Of a DNA stretch of 64,000 nt, positions 10,966-22,805 are shown in pieces. A model generated the notes under the pieces. That model made no database searches and had not been told where the DNA came from. It worked only from the letters and a program-made list of their open reading frames with translations. The stretch is taken from assembly GCA_037179335.1 (NCBI GenBank), contig JAKZHN010000002.1, positions 1,674,001 to 1,738,000 of the forward strand, read 5' to 3'. Both the position numbers and the translations under genes were made by a program. Position 1 is the first letter of the stretch, and each line of letters opens with the position of its first letter. The DNA is from Cyclaneusma minus. Its lineage: Eukaryota > Ascomycota > Leotiomycetes > Marthamycetales > Marthamycetaceae.

Positions 10966-11686
10966 AGATGGGGACAGCTATGACGAAGGAAAAGAAATGA
11001 GGCTTGGAGCAGAGCGCAGGAGGAGGGACGAGGGGCGAGAGTCTGGCTATTCCCACAGCCCAGAAAGGGATTGGCCATTTTTGTACAGTCAAGCGGGATG
11101 GTTCAAAAGCTCTAGACGTCACTTAGCATACTTCTGCACATTGTACGATAATCTGGAGGGCCCCCAATAGAGACGCTGCATTCGAGGTGCGAAGTGAGAG
11201 TTTCAGTTGCAGAGAGGAGGCGTTGGTGAGCGATACTTTACATCTGTTCACGTCGAGTTTAGAGACGGCGGATTGCAGTGTATGGGGAAGATCACTTGTC
11301 GTTGCATATTTTCGGACACTTTCAAAGAGGACACAGGTTGCTCATTCTTCAATGGTCCCAGGTGACATTACTCGTGTAGCTTGATGGTGGATCTTTGAAG
11401 CCATTGAGACTACTGTCAAGCATCCGAGTCGCATCTGACAACTTCAAGAAGGTCCAATAAATGCACTCAATCTCAATCATTAGAATTGTTTCTCATAGCT
11501 ACAACATATTCATTAGAAGCCGGGTAGTAATTTATCATGCGCCACAGCCGTCCTTGGCGTGTTGCCGGCCTTAGGCGCGCACAGCCACACCCCTGCAACT
11601 GACACGGAGCTCAATTCGGGACACCTATTGCGCTTCTTGAAGCTCGTGAAGATTGACGACCGAACATCGACGGCCCAACAACAACC

Positions 11687-14358
11687 ATGGCCGCCGCAGT
11701 CGCCACAGTCCCGCAAGGGGATAAAGGAAAGAGCACACGAGCTGTGCTCCGAATTACTATCCTCTGCTTTATTGCTGCTGCCGCCGTGGCAAGCCGTCTG
11801 TTCTCTGTCATACGTGCGTACCCTCGAATTCGATGTTGCCAAGCTTGTCTTCCTCGATGAGATGGACGCCATTGAAGCTACCATCTCTACAAAACTCCCT
11901 ATAGATCGATTGAGGCTGACATCTTCTGTGTAAATAGGATTCGAAAGTATTATCCACGAATGTCAGTAACAATCCCAACCCATGCGCCCCAGCCTAAACC
12001 TCTGATGATGAACATCCATTGACCTCTCCACAGTCGATCCCTGGTTCAACTTCCGAGCAACAAAATACCTCGTAGCTCACGGCTTCTACGACTTCTGGAA
12101 CTGGTTCGACGATCGAACATGGCATCCTCTCGGCCGAGTCACCGGCGGCACCCTCTACCCCGGTCTCATGGTGACCAGTGGAGCTATCTACCATGCCCTC
12201 CGCGCCCTCACTCTCCCTGTCGACATTCGCAACATCTGTGTGCTCCTAGCCCCTGCTTTCTCCGGCCTTACAGCATTCGCAACCTACCTGCTCACAAACG
12301 AAATGTCCACTTCGCCCTCCGCTGGTCTGCTGGCTGCAATCTTTATGGGTATTGCGCCAGGTTACATCTCTAGATCCGTGGCGGGTAGTTATGATAACGA
12401 GGCCATTGCGATTTTCTTGCTGGTCTTTACGTTTTGGCTGTGGATTAAGGCGGTGAAGGTGGGAAGCGCTTTCTGGGGGGCGCTGTGTGCGCTTTTCTAT
12501 GGATACATGGTGTCAGCTTGGGGTGGTTATGTGTTCATTACGAACTTGATTCCGCTGCATGTGTTTGTGCTGGTCTGCATGGGACGGTTCAGCCCAAAGA
12601 TCTATGTTAGCTATACCACTTGGTATGCGCTGGGAACGTTGGCGAGCATGCAGATTCCTTTCGTGGGATTCTTGCCTATTCGCAGTTCCGAGCATATGTC
12701 TGCTCTGGGTATGTTTCACCAGAATCCCTCCATCGCATCATCTTCTACCTCGACAACGATGCCTTGATGATAGGGGCTATAGGGCTGTTTTGTTGACATT
12801 CCTAAACTGACATTTTCTAGGTGTCTTCGGTCTGCTCCAGCTCGTCGGATTCGTCGAGTTCGTCCGTTCCGCAGTACCCAGCAAACAATTCCAGACCCTG
12901 CTCCGCGGTTTCGTGGTTGCAGTATTTACCATCGCCCTCGGCTTCCTCGTCCTCCTGACCGTCTCAGGAGTCATCGCCCCCTGGACCGGCCGCTTCTACT
13001 CACTCTGGGACACCGGCTATGCCAAAATCCACATCCCCATCATCGCCTCCGTCTCCGAGCACCAGCCGACCGCCTGGCCCGCGTTCTTCTTTGATCTGAA
13101 CATGTTGATCTGGCTATTCCCCGCCGGTGTCTACCTCTGCTTCCTGAAGCTGAACGACGAGCAAGTCTTTATCGTAGTCTATGCCATCCTCGCCAGCTAC
13201 TTCTCCGGCGTTATGGTTCGCCTGATGCTTACCCTGACCCCCGTCGTTTGTGTAGCCGCCGCCTTGGCCATGTCGCACCTCCTGGACACGTATCTCCTCT
13301 TCACCTCCCCAGACCCTGACGCCGCCGCCAGCCGAGCTGGTAGCCCAGATGGTGTTGCTAGCAAGAAGGAAACCAAGAAAGAAGGCATCCGCTCCACTCG
13401 CCAGCCTCTTGTCGGCGTCTACCACAACATCTCCAAAACCACCGTTGTGGGTTGCCTTACGGGTTATCTGTTGTTGTTCGTGCTCCACTGCACCTGGGTA
13501 ACCTCTAACGCCTACTCCTCCCCCTCCGTCGTCCTCGCTTCCCGCATGCCCGACGGCAGCCAACACATCATCGACGACTACCGCGAGGCCTACCAATGGC
13601 TGCGCCAAAACACCGCCGAGGACGCCAAGATCATGTCCTGGTGGGACTACGGATACCAAATCGGTGGCATGGCTGATCGTCCCACTTTGGTTGACAACAA
13701 CACGTGGAACAATACGCATATTGCTACTGTCGGAAAAGCTATGAGTTCTAGAGAGGAGGTTAGCTATCCGATTATGCGACAGCATGAGGTTGATTATGTG
13801 TTGGTGGTTTTTGGAGGACTGTTGGGGTACTCCGGGGATGATATTAATAAGTTTTTGTGGATGGTGAGGATCGCGGAGGGGATTTGGCCGGATGAGGTGA
13901 AGGAGAGGGATTTCTTTACTGCACGCGGAGAGTATCGCGTGGACGACCAAGCTACCGACACGATGAAGAACAGCTTGATGTGAGTTCCTTCCCCATTCCC
14001 CCTTTTCCCCAGTCCTAAGCCCAGCAACCCACCCCCTGACTGCCCCAATCATCACGTGAGGTTTTGCTGACATCTTCGCGAAAACAGGTACAAGATGTCC
14101 TACTACAACTACAACGCGCTCTTCCCACCCGGCCAAGCCCAAGACCGCGTCCGCGGCTCCAAGATGCCTGACGTGGGACCAGTGCTCAACACCGTTGAAG
14201 AAGCTTTCACCAGTGAAAACTGGATCATCCGCATTTACAAAGTCAAGGATTTGGATAATGTGGGAAGAGATCATGCGTCTGCGGCGAGCTTTGAGAGGGG
14301 GAATAAGAAGAAGAAGAGTGCGAAGAAGAGGGGGGCGAAGGTGCTTAGGGTTGAGTGA
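11687..14358 (+). CDS. STT3: Oligosaccharyltransferase catalytic subunit STT3
   Basis: This enzyme transfers the preassembled glycan from dolichol-PP to Asn-X-Ser/Thr sites in the ER lumen. Five exons (11687-11813, 11938-11961, 12034-12708, 12821-13979, 14088-14358) join in phase to 751 residues, the normal length. Exon 2 is only 24 nt. Key motifs are FDPWFNFR with the metal-binding Asp in the first luminal loop, SVSEHQP, the catalytic WWDYG, the DK motif DDINKFLWMVRI, and NNTWNNT, which holds a glycosylation site of STT3 itself. Many transmembrane helices precede the luminal C-terminal domain. The C-terminus is lysine-rich (KKKKSAKKRGAK). Conservation to the end suggests an intact gene. Confidence 0.97.
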
Positions 14359-16303
14359 AGTGGATAGATTGGTGGATGATGTGTGATGAAGGGGGTAGGA
14401 AATGAACCCTGAAGATGTGGGTGGATGGGGGGAATGCTCAGGCCCCTGGGAGGCCCCTGGCGGCCCCCCTGGCGGGGGGGCGATTGTATCATGGATTTTC
14501 GCTGTAGACTACTGGAATGGGAAAAGCTTTGAAATGTGGTTGGAGGGAGTTCCCTCCTGAGTTACGCTTGGGTGTGTTATAAGGGGTGGGGGTGGGTGGG
14601 TGGGTGTTCAAGTAAGTGCTTGGACTGAGGTGAGTGATGGGAGATGAAGATGCTGGGATGTGAGTTGAAATGTCCTCGAGTGAGTATTCTGAGTTGGGGT
14701 CTCCTTCTTGTCACTTGTCTTTGAATTGAACTTGGTGTGATAGTGGGCGCTGTAAAGACACAAAGTCATCGACGTTGCTCTTTTTTCTTTTTTTTCTTTT
14801 TCCTATAATTGCCTTTTGCGTGTGCGAGTATTTGCTTGAATGAGAGTGGGCAAGGAAAGGGGAAGATGGCATGGGAAGTTATTGGGTATCTGTGTCTTTT
14901 CCCTTCTTGTTGCTTGAAGCTTGGTTGTTTGGCTGCGTAATGTAGGGCTCTTTGTGTTTCAGGGAGTTCCCTTGAATCGAGTATGGTGGTTGGTGGTGAT
15001 GCTGTGTCGTGGATAAAAAGCGCCAAGTGAGGTATGGGTGGATGTCTACTTCCTGTCTGTTTTGTCTTCGAAATTGGCCTTTTGTGTTTCGATGATTTTT
15101 TTTTTTCATCTGGGTAGTGTCGGTACAGCTGGGGTTCTCTTTCCTGTTTAGTCTTTGTGTTGGGGTATTCTTGATTCTTTCTACTCAGGGGGTTTGAGGA
15201 TTTCCGATTTTGATGACGCTGGTCAGGGGCTACGGATCCTACTGGGAATAGATGGAGGGTTTATATGGTGAATGTGGGACAGGGTGGCCGTTAGGTTTAG
15301 CAACTAGTCTCTTGGATTGAAGCGGCTGGTGGTGGTAAAGGTGTGGGTCAAAGAAAGGGGGTAGGGGGTAAGAGGGTATGGAAAGCACTTCTGAGTGTTC
15401 TTATTCCTTTTCCTCGGGTGCTTGATAGTTTTGGCTTCGCCTTTGTTCAGGTTAGAACATCCGGGTAGTGCGGACAGTTGTGTCCAAGAAGGCATGCGGT
15501 TATAGCTTCCGCAAAGACCTGTAGATGCCATGAACCTACTGTCCGGAGCTGATCCTGACATCCCTGGGTCTCTGGATGGGGTTTGGGAAGTCCTGAAGTC
15601 TTGGATCTCGAAGCAAACTCTCTTGCTCATCTCCCAAGTCCAAACAATGGCCTCTGACTATTCAAACAACTCCCTGAACAAAGTGGTCACTGTCAGGGTA
15701 GAGGAGGAAAGGCACGTCCCCCCCTCGCTTCGACAGCTGAAAGGAGATACTAAGAAGTGGTCGTCCACTCCCCAGCGAGTCCTGGGTAGTAAGGAGACCG
15801 AGTCCTTTCTGTCTCCTCCCTGTAGATGCTGAACGCTAGTAACTAGCGTCCTTTTCAAATAATCGTGGCATCCCAAATCCTATTCTCCCCCATTGTACTC
15901 CGCGTCCGCTCTATTCAACCCATTGCGGTCCCCCACGACATCGACGCCGGTCGTCCAGAGCTCCGGTAGCTCTCTCTGCTCCCCTTTGCTCAACTAATCC
16001 CACAGGCATCGTACGAGATTTCCGCCTCCGAAAAAGTCCCACACGCACACGCTTAGGCTGGTCCCCGCGTCCGACAATCTCGCCCGACCTCGTCCGAGTC
16101 TCGAGGCACCAAGCGCCAACTCCTTCCGAGGTCACGTGCAGGCACACGTGCCACCTTTTTTCCAGTGGGGCCGTGCGCTACGCTGGATAGCTGCAGTGCA
16201 GCTCCTTTGAGCTTTGAGCTTCTCTTCTTTCGCCAGGTGCGATTGATTGGGCTTTGCAAACGACAACCAACTATATTCTCTCTTTGAAACGACTTGCGAA
16301 GTC
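14359..16303. other. Intergenic, no gene supported
   Basis: The 3' flank of STT3 is GT-rich, with a C-rich microrepeat around 14450-14480 and pyrimidine tracts at 14776-14805. Short plus frames near 15530-15832 have no family resemblance. The last few hundred bases before 16304 are the promoter and leader of the next gene and include two CACGTG-type E-boxes near 16134-16150. Confidence 0.5.
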
Positions 16304-19300
16304 ATGGCGGATCCGTACGTGGACGATGAGGTCGATGCTGTGCTTTTGAAATACTTGAGAGATAAGGTGCAGGAAGAAGCACTCGCGAGGTCAGTTCGAT
16401 TGCTTCTTTTGCTTGTTTGTTTGCGACTGGATGTTTGGGCGCTCGAGGAGCTCGAGGACTGCAGCTGCTCGATTGTGGGATGACAGACGTGGGGGTCGAT
16501 CATGGAATGCAGATCGCTCCTTCCTTCTGCGAGCTCGAGTTCTTGGGCGCTCATCACCTCAAGTCTCGAGCTGCTCCCATCGCGACCTCGAGTCAGCCAG
16601 CATCCCCATCTCACATCAACTCGTGCTGCTTTCATCCACCCTCCAACGAACCTTTGCTGACCATCACTCCCCTCCAGCTACGCCAACGGCACTGCCACCA
16701 CTTCGAGCACCTCGCCCAAGAGTCAACGACCTGCTCCTGGAACCCCGTACATCCTCAAGCGCAACAATGGCAAGCTCTGTGTTGCTCGCGACAAGAAGCG
16801 TTCCAAGTCAACTACCAAGAACTCCTCGGACGGCAATTTCAGCCTCCTAAACTCGTTCTTCGGTCTCTCAGGCCACGCTAAACGCCGACGTGCTTCTACT
16901 TCGCGAGGTGAGAGCCCACCTGTGCTTTCTTTGCCGCGCTCTCGTACCGAATCGCAACCTCCGCCTTCGTATCAAGCTTCGACTGCTACTTCGACTCCTG
17001 CTTCTACTCCCTATGTTACTTCTTCAGTCGAACCTCCTGTGCGCCGGGCTATCTTTGTCCCTGCACCGCAAACAGCTCCTCAGCCAATGCCAGCTGCTCC
17101 CTATGTCGTTACTAGCCCCGCCACGTGCGTCTATAGAGGTCCAGCTCCGCCTTCTGCCTCTGCACCCAGCCGTCCAGCTCCACCTACCAAGGAAGATCTG
17201 GTCGAACTGCATATCATCGCCGAGCTGGACCGAAAGCGCCACGCCCAAGAAGCTCTCAAGTCGCCTTCAAAGCCCAGTGCTGCCAATTCGGGAAAGAAGG
17301 TTGCTTTTGCTGCTGCATCTGCGGCTCCTACATTATCTGCTACGGCACCTGCTGCTCTTACTGTCGCCAAGCATGTTTGTGCTGGCTGCGGCAAGCAGCG
17401 ATCGACGGGCTATCATCACAGACATCCGTTGATGCCTGGTGAGACGGCTCCTATTAGCTATTGCTACAAATGCGAGATTGTGGTGACTGAGTCGGAAGAT
17501 TCGGATGCTACTGTCCAGGGGTCTGCTGGCAAGGAGAAGTCGAGTACCAAGAAGACGACTAGCGAGAAGAAGGCTAGCAAGAAGTTGAAGAAGCGTAAGA
17601 GTAGGAAGGTTAGTAAGAAGGTGCAACCGGTATGTACATTGTTCACTTCTGGGAAGTCTTCAAGCTTTGAGTGTCGTGCTGACGATTGTGTTTGTGCAGG
17701 AGTCTTCCGATGAGAGTTCTGAGTCCGAGGAGGAAACTCTCAATTCCAGTGACAGACCTAAGACGCAGTATGAGCTTGATCTTGAGTATCAGCTCCATCA
17801 TATGAGCAAGCTCCAGGCTGAGAAGGAAAAGGTACTTGAGCTCTAAATCTTTGACTCGCGCGAATTGCGATGATGGACTAACATCTTCTAGATGCAACAG
17901 AAACGTGCAAGCTATGAGCGACGCTCCCCTGAGTACGAATCTCGGGAGCGGGCAAAGACTTATGATTCGCGAGCCCGAGGCTCTCCCATCTTTGGGGAGT
18001 CTGCATCGTCTGACTTATCCAAGCCGCGTGGCCGCACACAACATCGCCGCGTATCCCACGCCATCTTCAACAACTGTACCTTCCATGGTAACATCATCAA
18101 TAATGAGCATGCCAATACACCCTCGCCCCCTCGATCAAGATCACAACTTCATCCTGACAGCGGCTACCGACACGTCCCTGGAGTGCAATATGGTCAGCCT
18201 GAATACGAATCGGGCACCCCTACACCGCCCGAGTCGTACTACGAGAACCCTCTTCTAGCTGCCAGACCAGCTTCCAACTCTTCTGGAGAATCTCCCAGGA
18301 ACGCATCTCAGTCCGCAGGCCGCCATAGCCAACCAGGAGGATCTGCCGAGAAAGCTTACCGCCGCGTGCTTATTATCGATCCACTGGTTGAAGAAGAACA
18401 ATCACCTTCTCCTCCGTCCAGACGCCGTGCTCCGGCACCTTCTTACAACCCCCCAAAAACCCCGCGATCTCGCATGTCCCCTTCTTCTAGCTTCTCCGAG
18501 GCCGAGCTCCGCAGCGAGTCCCGCCGCCGAGAGCGACGCGCAAGTGCTGCCTGCAGCGCCGACGCCTTCGGCACCTACTGGGGCGATCAAAACTCTGAAG
18601 AAGAGCGCCGCGTCAAGGGAAGCTTCCGCCACGTGGAGGTTGTCCAACCTGACACCCCCACGCCGACCAAGACGAAGAAGTCCAAGAAAGTGGACCGAAA
18701 GGAGTCGAAGACGGAGTCCAAGGGAGACAAAAAGGAGAAGAAGAAGCACAGCAGAGTGCCTTCTGGCTATCGTCATGTCGAGGTCCACGACCATGCTCCG
18801 ACTCCTCCCCGAGCTCCCTCTCCACCGGCCCCCGACCGCTCTCAGTCCGGCTACCGTCACGTTCCAGCTGCCGATAAGACCCAGCGCCGCGGCACCGACA
18901 ACTTCACCGAGCCCTCCAAGGCCTCGTTCTCAACTATGGCATCCTCCGAGATCGCTCAGCGTCTTTCCGCCTTGAAAGTCAATGAGTCTGACTCCAACCT
19001 TGGCAAACGCTCTTCATCTTCCAAGGTCCCCAAGACTGACCCCAACACCCCGAAGAAATCTCGCAAGGATGAGCTCAAGGAGAAAGATGCCAGAGATCGT
19101 AAGATCCAAGGCAGCTATGAGCGAGTTTCTACCAAGAAAGATATTCAAGACGAGGTGAACAGCAAGGTTGATGATAAGAAGGGCAAAACCAAAGCCGCCA
19201 GACCTGGCCTGAACCACAAGGATTCGGGCATCATCGAACATCCCGTTCTCGGCCCCACCGCCCGCCGCGTCACCTTCGCAGCTTGTCCTACCGAAAGCGA

Positions 19301-19841
19301 CTTGACTCGTGTTTCTGACTGGGAGCGCGAGAATACTGGTCGTCGTGTTTACGAAGATGAGCCACAAGGTTATGGAGGATACGGTCAAGATTCATATGGT
19401 GCCTATGGCCAGAATCATGCTGCTGGCTATGGACAAGATCAGTATGGCGATTATGAACAGAACAACTACGCCTATGGCAAAGGCGCCACTGGCTATGCAC
19501 AAGCGTTTGCTGCTGGATTCGATGCTGGCCTTGGCACCTCTGGCTTTGGCTATGGATACGACCAGTTCACTCCTGACACCCAGTGGACTCCCGAGGTTCC
19601 CCAAGAGGAGTTCAACTGCCGTGCCACTGCCACCGATCTGGGAACTGAGATTTCGTGGGCTCCTGCTGCGATGGCGGCAAAGGCCAATGCGGAGAGTGGT
19701 TGGGGTGCGAAAAGTGGTGGTGGAGGTGACTGGGGTGAGAAGAGCGATGATGATTGGGGAGACGCGAAGTGGACTACGAGTGAGAAGGAGGATGGGAAGG
19801 AAGATACAGGCTGGGGTTCTTCTGGCTCGTCTTGGGATTGA
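16304..19841 (+). CDS. Zinc-ribbon, YRHV-repeat protein with GW/WG tail, 1039 aa
   Basis: Four exons (16304-16389, 16678-17629, 17700-17831, 17892-19841) join in phase to 1039 residues. Intron 1 is long (288 nt). The N-terminus is acidic (MADPYVDDEVDAVLLKYL). A CxxC...CxxC zinc-ribbon-like unit (CAGC...CYKC) lies near residues 262-295, followed by a Lys-rich run and a Ser/Glu-rich acidic stretch. The C-terminal half holds scattered copies of a GYRHV/SFRHV motif, each followed by a Pro/Thr-rich segment. Next comes a Gly/Tyr/Gln prion-like stretch (about residues 865-925), then a tail with repeated GW/WG dipeptides in disordered acidic sequence. I know of no named family. The layout suggests a multivalent, largely disordered binding protein, possibly in RNA granules or small-RNA pathways. 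That is inference only. Confidence 0.85.
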
Positions 19842-20501
19842 AGGGGCTTGTTGGGTGCTGATGATGGGCGGAGATGGCGCGCGCTCGCTCTTTGATTTTT
19901 TGACCTTTGTGATTGGTGGCGATTTGGGTCTTTTTGCTTTCAACTTTCCTTGAGTTTGCGAATGCGGGGCGGGATTTGTTAATTGCGTGGTTCATTGCTT
20001 GGTTGCGTATGCGTTTGCGACTGTTCTCTCCTGATAGACACTGTCGCTGATGTGATGGAGATTTCGCCGACGGATGACGGAGCACGACTGGATGTTTGAC
20101 AAGGCTTACGACTTCACCGACCGGCGTCATTTGATGAGATACCCTCTTTGATGGATGGAAGTCTGTTTACTCGCTTCTAGACTGGTGGCGGTCTTCTGCT
20201 TCTGCTAGGTACACTACAAGAGTTGTCATGGGACCTTGAAAAAAAGAAAGTTTGCGTGGTTCAGTTTAGGTAGTTAGATGCGATTGCGAAAGAAAATTGA
20301 TATTGAAACATGACGACATCAGTTTGTGGAAGTAAAGATGCTGTGACGTGGAAGTTTTTTCAAAGCAATCTTTAGGGTGGATGTATGATCTTTCATGCGT
20401 GTTTGGGAAATCGAGGATCTGGGGAAGGGCGGAATAACGACGAGTGAAGCGAGAGCAAAGGACAGCTGAATACGGCCCGAGATTAGCGGGTGGATATTTT
20501 C

Positions 20502-20656
20502 GGTGATTTGGACTATAAGCGATTACTTGGGATACTTCCAATCACTTGGAATATTCGCAATTGCTGGAATTGGGAATGCTCGGAATTACTTGGGATATTT
20601 GGAATTCCTTGGGATATCTCTAATCACTTGGAATGCTTTCAATTACTTGGGTTAAG
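20502..20656. repeat. 19-bp degenerate tandem repeat, about 7 units (locus 2, opposite strand)
   Basis: Units of 19 bp with consensus near AATTACTTGGGATATTTGG start at 20502, 20521, 20540, 20584, 20603, 20622 and 20641. A 25-bp irregular stretch sits at 20559-20583. The consensus is the reverse complement of the locus 1 unit (GATTACTTGGAATATTCCT). No gene overlaps it. Confidence 0.85.
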
Positions 20657-20678
20657 TTTGTGTGGGCGAGAGGAGGTT

Positions 20679-20774
20679 GTGGTTTCCATGGTTGATCAGC
20701 GTCCGGGTGATCGCTTTCAATTAGTACTCGGGGTAAGGTCGTGGTTTCCATGGTTGACCAGCGTCCGGGTGATC
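20679..20774. repeat. 34-bp direct duplication, 62 bp apart
   Basis: A 34-bp word starting GTGGTTTCCATGGTTGA and ending CGTCCGGGTGATC occurs at 20679-20712 and 20741-20774, with one mismatch seen by eye (GATCAG against GACCAG). It follows the 19-bp repeat directly and precedes the leader of the next gene. Confidence 0.8.
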
Positions 20775-20969
20775 CGCCCTCTAGCAAGCTAGGTCCCATG
20801 CTCTTGCAAAATGCAAATTTCTTAGTTTGTGCCAGGTAGACCAAAGGCAAACTTTTCTAAGAGCCATACCGGTACAAGCTATAAAAGCTCTGGTTTCTCC
20901 TTCCCTGGACCGCTTACTCGTCTCAGGAACAGTATCGGCTGTGTGCTGCTTCCTGCTTCACAACCATCC

Positions 20970-21155
20970 TCAAGCGCAATTTCACTCTTCAAGCGCAGCC
21001 TCAACTTGACAACTTCAGCTTGGTAGCTTCAGCTGGCAGCTTCAACTGGCAGCTTCAACTTCAAGCGCAAATTCAAGCGCAGCTTCAACGTTACAACTTC
21101 AACTTGGCAACTTCAACTTGACAACTTCAAGAGCAACTCAACAGCAACTTCAGCT
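20970..21155. repeat. CAACTTCAACTTGG / CAGCTTCAACTGG short tandem repeat
   Basis: Irregular repeats of CTTCAACTTGACAA, CAGCTTCAACTGG and TTCAAGCGCA fill about 190 bp upstream of the 400-residue gene. They are probably in its promoter or 5' leader. The stretch is strongly strand-asymmetric (few G, many C and A). Confidence 0.75.
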
Positions 21156-21462
21156 CTAAGTTCGGGTGGAGACAACGCGGCTCCCATCCTTCGCGCCGCC
21201 CGCTGTGACCGCGCCAACATACACAAGCTTCACCTCTGCTTGTGCGCCGCTCATCCTCTTCCGGCGACCGCACATCTACTCCGTGCTTCACCTTTTCTGG
21301 TCCTTCTCCACCTGGTAATCCATCATTTCTGCCTCTTCCAGGGCTTCGATTCCATCCCCACCTCCCATCAAGAACCCTCGCAAGAGGGCTTCGACGAAAG
21401 GCTCGAAAGGCGACAAGAGCCCTCCACTGGCTGCTGCCGCATCAACCTCTGTCGATCCAGAC

Positions 21463-22665
21463 ATGAAGCCGCCTAATCCCTGCAGCAATGCCGAAGAGTA
21501 CACGCCAGACCGCCTGCAGCAGAGCCTGGCCTACGCTAACATCATTCTCGACGACCGCCGTGTGCTCTCGCCACTTGGAGAACGCGCTCACGTTGCATAC
21601 AGAGAAAGCATTCTGGAGGCTCTTAAATTGGAAGAAGAGGCCTCGGCATTGAAAGAGGACGAGGAGAAGAAGGCGACCATCGAATCCGTCAAAATGGATT
21701 GCATCGCCCTCATACGAGAGCATGAGACCAATATGCAATGGAAGATCTGCGGCATTACCCAGTTTCCCGATGTCCAGAAGTTGATGGAGGAGGTCCTGAA
21801 GTTACAGAAGATGGCCCTCTTGGCGCGCTATGGGGACTATTTCGCCGAAATTTGCAAGAGGGTACGAGTCGCTGCGAACGCCAAACAGACAGCCGGCTGG
21901 GACGCTTTGTCTGGGGAGTTATGGACCAAGATCAACAGCAATCTCAAGGAAGATAAGCGTCAAATAGACAACGACCCAGAAAGCAAGGCGCCTACCTACT
22001 GGGTTGTCGCTGAGGCTGCTCGGCAGTTGGACCTCGAGCCCAAGGACGTAATGGATAGTATCGCCATTTACGCCGAGCGAAACGAATTGATGCATTCCAA
22101 CCTCGAGCCTATGGTCAAAGAGGGCCGTTGGAGCGAGTTGGCAGTCCGCCTGTACACCGACTACTGTGACGTACCTCGACTCATTACCTTGGGAGAGGGC
22201 CGGCAAGCACACATAATCCAGGATCTCATCAAAGAATTCATCGACAAATGGTTTGACCAGGATGCCGAATTCGACGACATCCATGCTTGGGTCCGTTCCG
22301 AGAAGGTCAAAAAGCTACGGGAGGACCTGAAGGGAGATGAGGAGAAGGCCGAGGTGGCTTGGAAGGAGTGTATTCGGGAGATTATTAGGGATGCGCAAGC
22401 GAGACCGGATGCACCGCTGAGAACGAATCTCAAAGATGAGATTGAGAAGATACCAGTAGCGGAGAGGGCTGCAAGGGAGAAGGCTGCAGAGGAAGCTAGG
22501 AGATTGGAGACGAGGCGCAAGGAGTGGAGGGAGATGGTGGATATGGCGGCTGAGCTGAGGGAATTGCGGGATAGCTATCTCGAGACTTATGGCGAGCTGG
22601 CGACGCTTCCGATACTTGTGAGGGACGATGATTCGAACTTTGATTCGGATTATAATTCGGATTAA
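21463..22665 (+). CDS. Helical hypothetical protein, at least 400 aa
   Basis: A 400-codon uninterrupted frame encodes a charged, mostly helical protein. It has a central aromatic segment (residues about 180-280, with YWVVAEAARQLDLEPKDVM) and a coiled-coil-like, Ala/Glu/Arg-rich C-terminal helix around 330-380. It ends in a short acidic tail. The same frame is open for about 145 bp upstream of the ATG and reads as a Pro/Lys/Ser-rich peptide (IPSPPPIKNPRKRAST). A TCCAG lies at its left end that could be a splice acceptor. The real start may therefore be in an upstream exon and the protein longer. I recognise no family. Confidence 0.7.
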   Translation: MKPPNPCSNAEEYTPDRLQQSLAYANIILDDRRVLSPLGERAHVAYRESILEALKLEEEASALKEDEEKKATIESVKMDCIALIREHETNMQWKICGITQFPDVQKLMEEVLKLQKMALLARYGDYFAEICKRVRVAANAKQTAGWDALSGELWTKINSNLKEDKRQIDNDPESKAPTYWVVAEAARQLDLEPKDVMDSIAIYAERNELMHSNLEPMVKEGRWSELAVRLYTDYCDVPRLITLGEGRQAHIIQDLIKEFIDKWFDQDAEFDDIHAWVRSEKVKKLREDLKGDEEKAEVAWKECIREIIRDAQARPDAPLRTNLKDEIEKIPVAERAAREKAAEEARRLETRRKEWREMVDMAAELRELRDSYLETYGELATLPILVRDDDSNFDSDYNSD

Positions 22666-22748
22666 GTCTCCGAGGCCAGCAGCTCATAGCTTGCGCAGTT
22701 TGGTCAGGTGGTTAGATGACTGGGACGAAAGAGTTCTGAAGCCCCTTT

Positions 22749-22805
22749 CGATGATTGGGAATGTCCCCAGTGATCAAGAGTATCCCCAAGAATTAAGAAT
22801 ATTCT
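22749..22805. repeat. 19-bp repeat, three degraded units (locus 3)
   Basis: Three consecutive 19-bp units (from 22749, 22768 and 22787) resemble the repeat at 20502-20656 in the same orientation, for example CGATGATTGGGAATGTCCC. They lie about 85 bp after the stop codon of the 400-residue gene. Confidence 0.6.

Noticed and set aside
13114..14274. 386-codon minus-strand frame opposite STT3
   Set aside because: It is a mirror of the GC-biased third positions of STT3, runs across its intron, and has no family resemblance.
18402..19943. Several minus- and plus-strand frames of 120-214 codons inside the zinc-ribbon gene
   Set aside because: They lie wholly within exon 4 in other frames and consist of low-complexity R/L/S runs.
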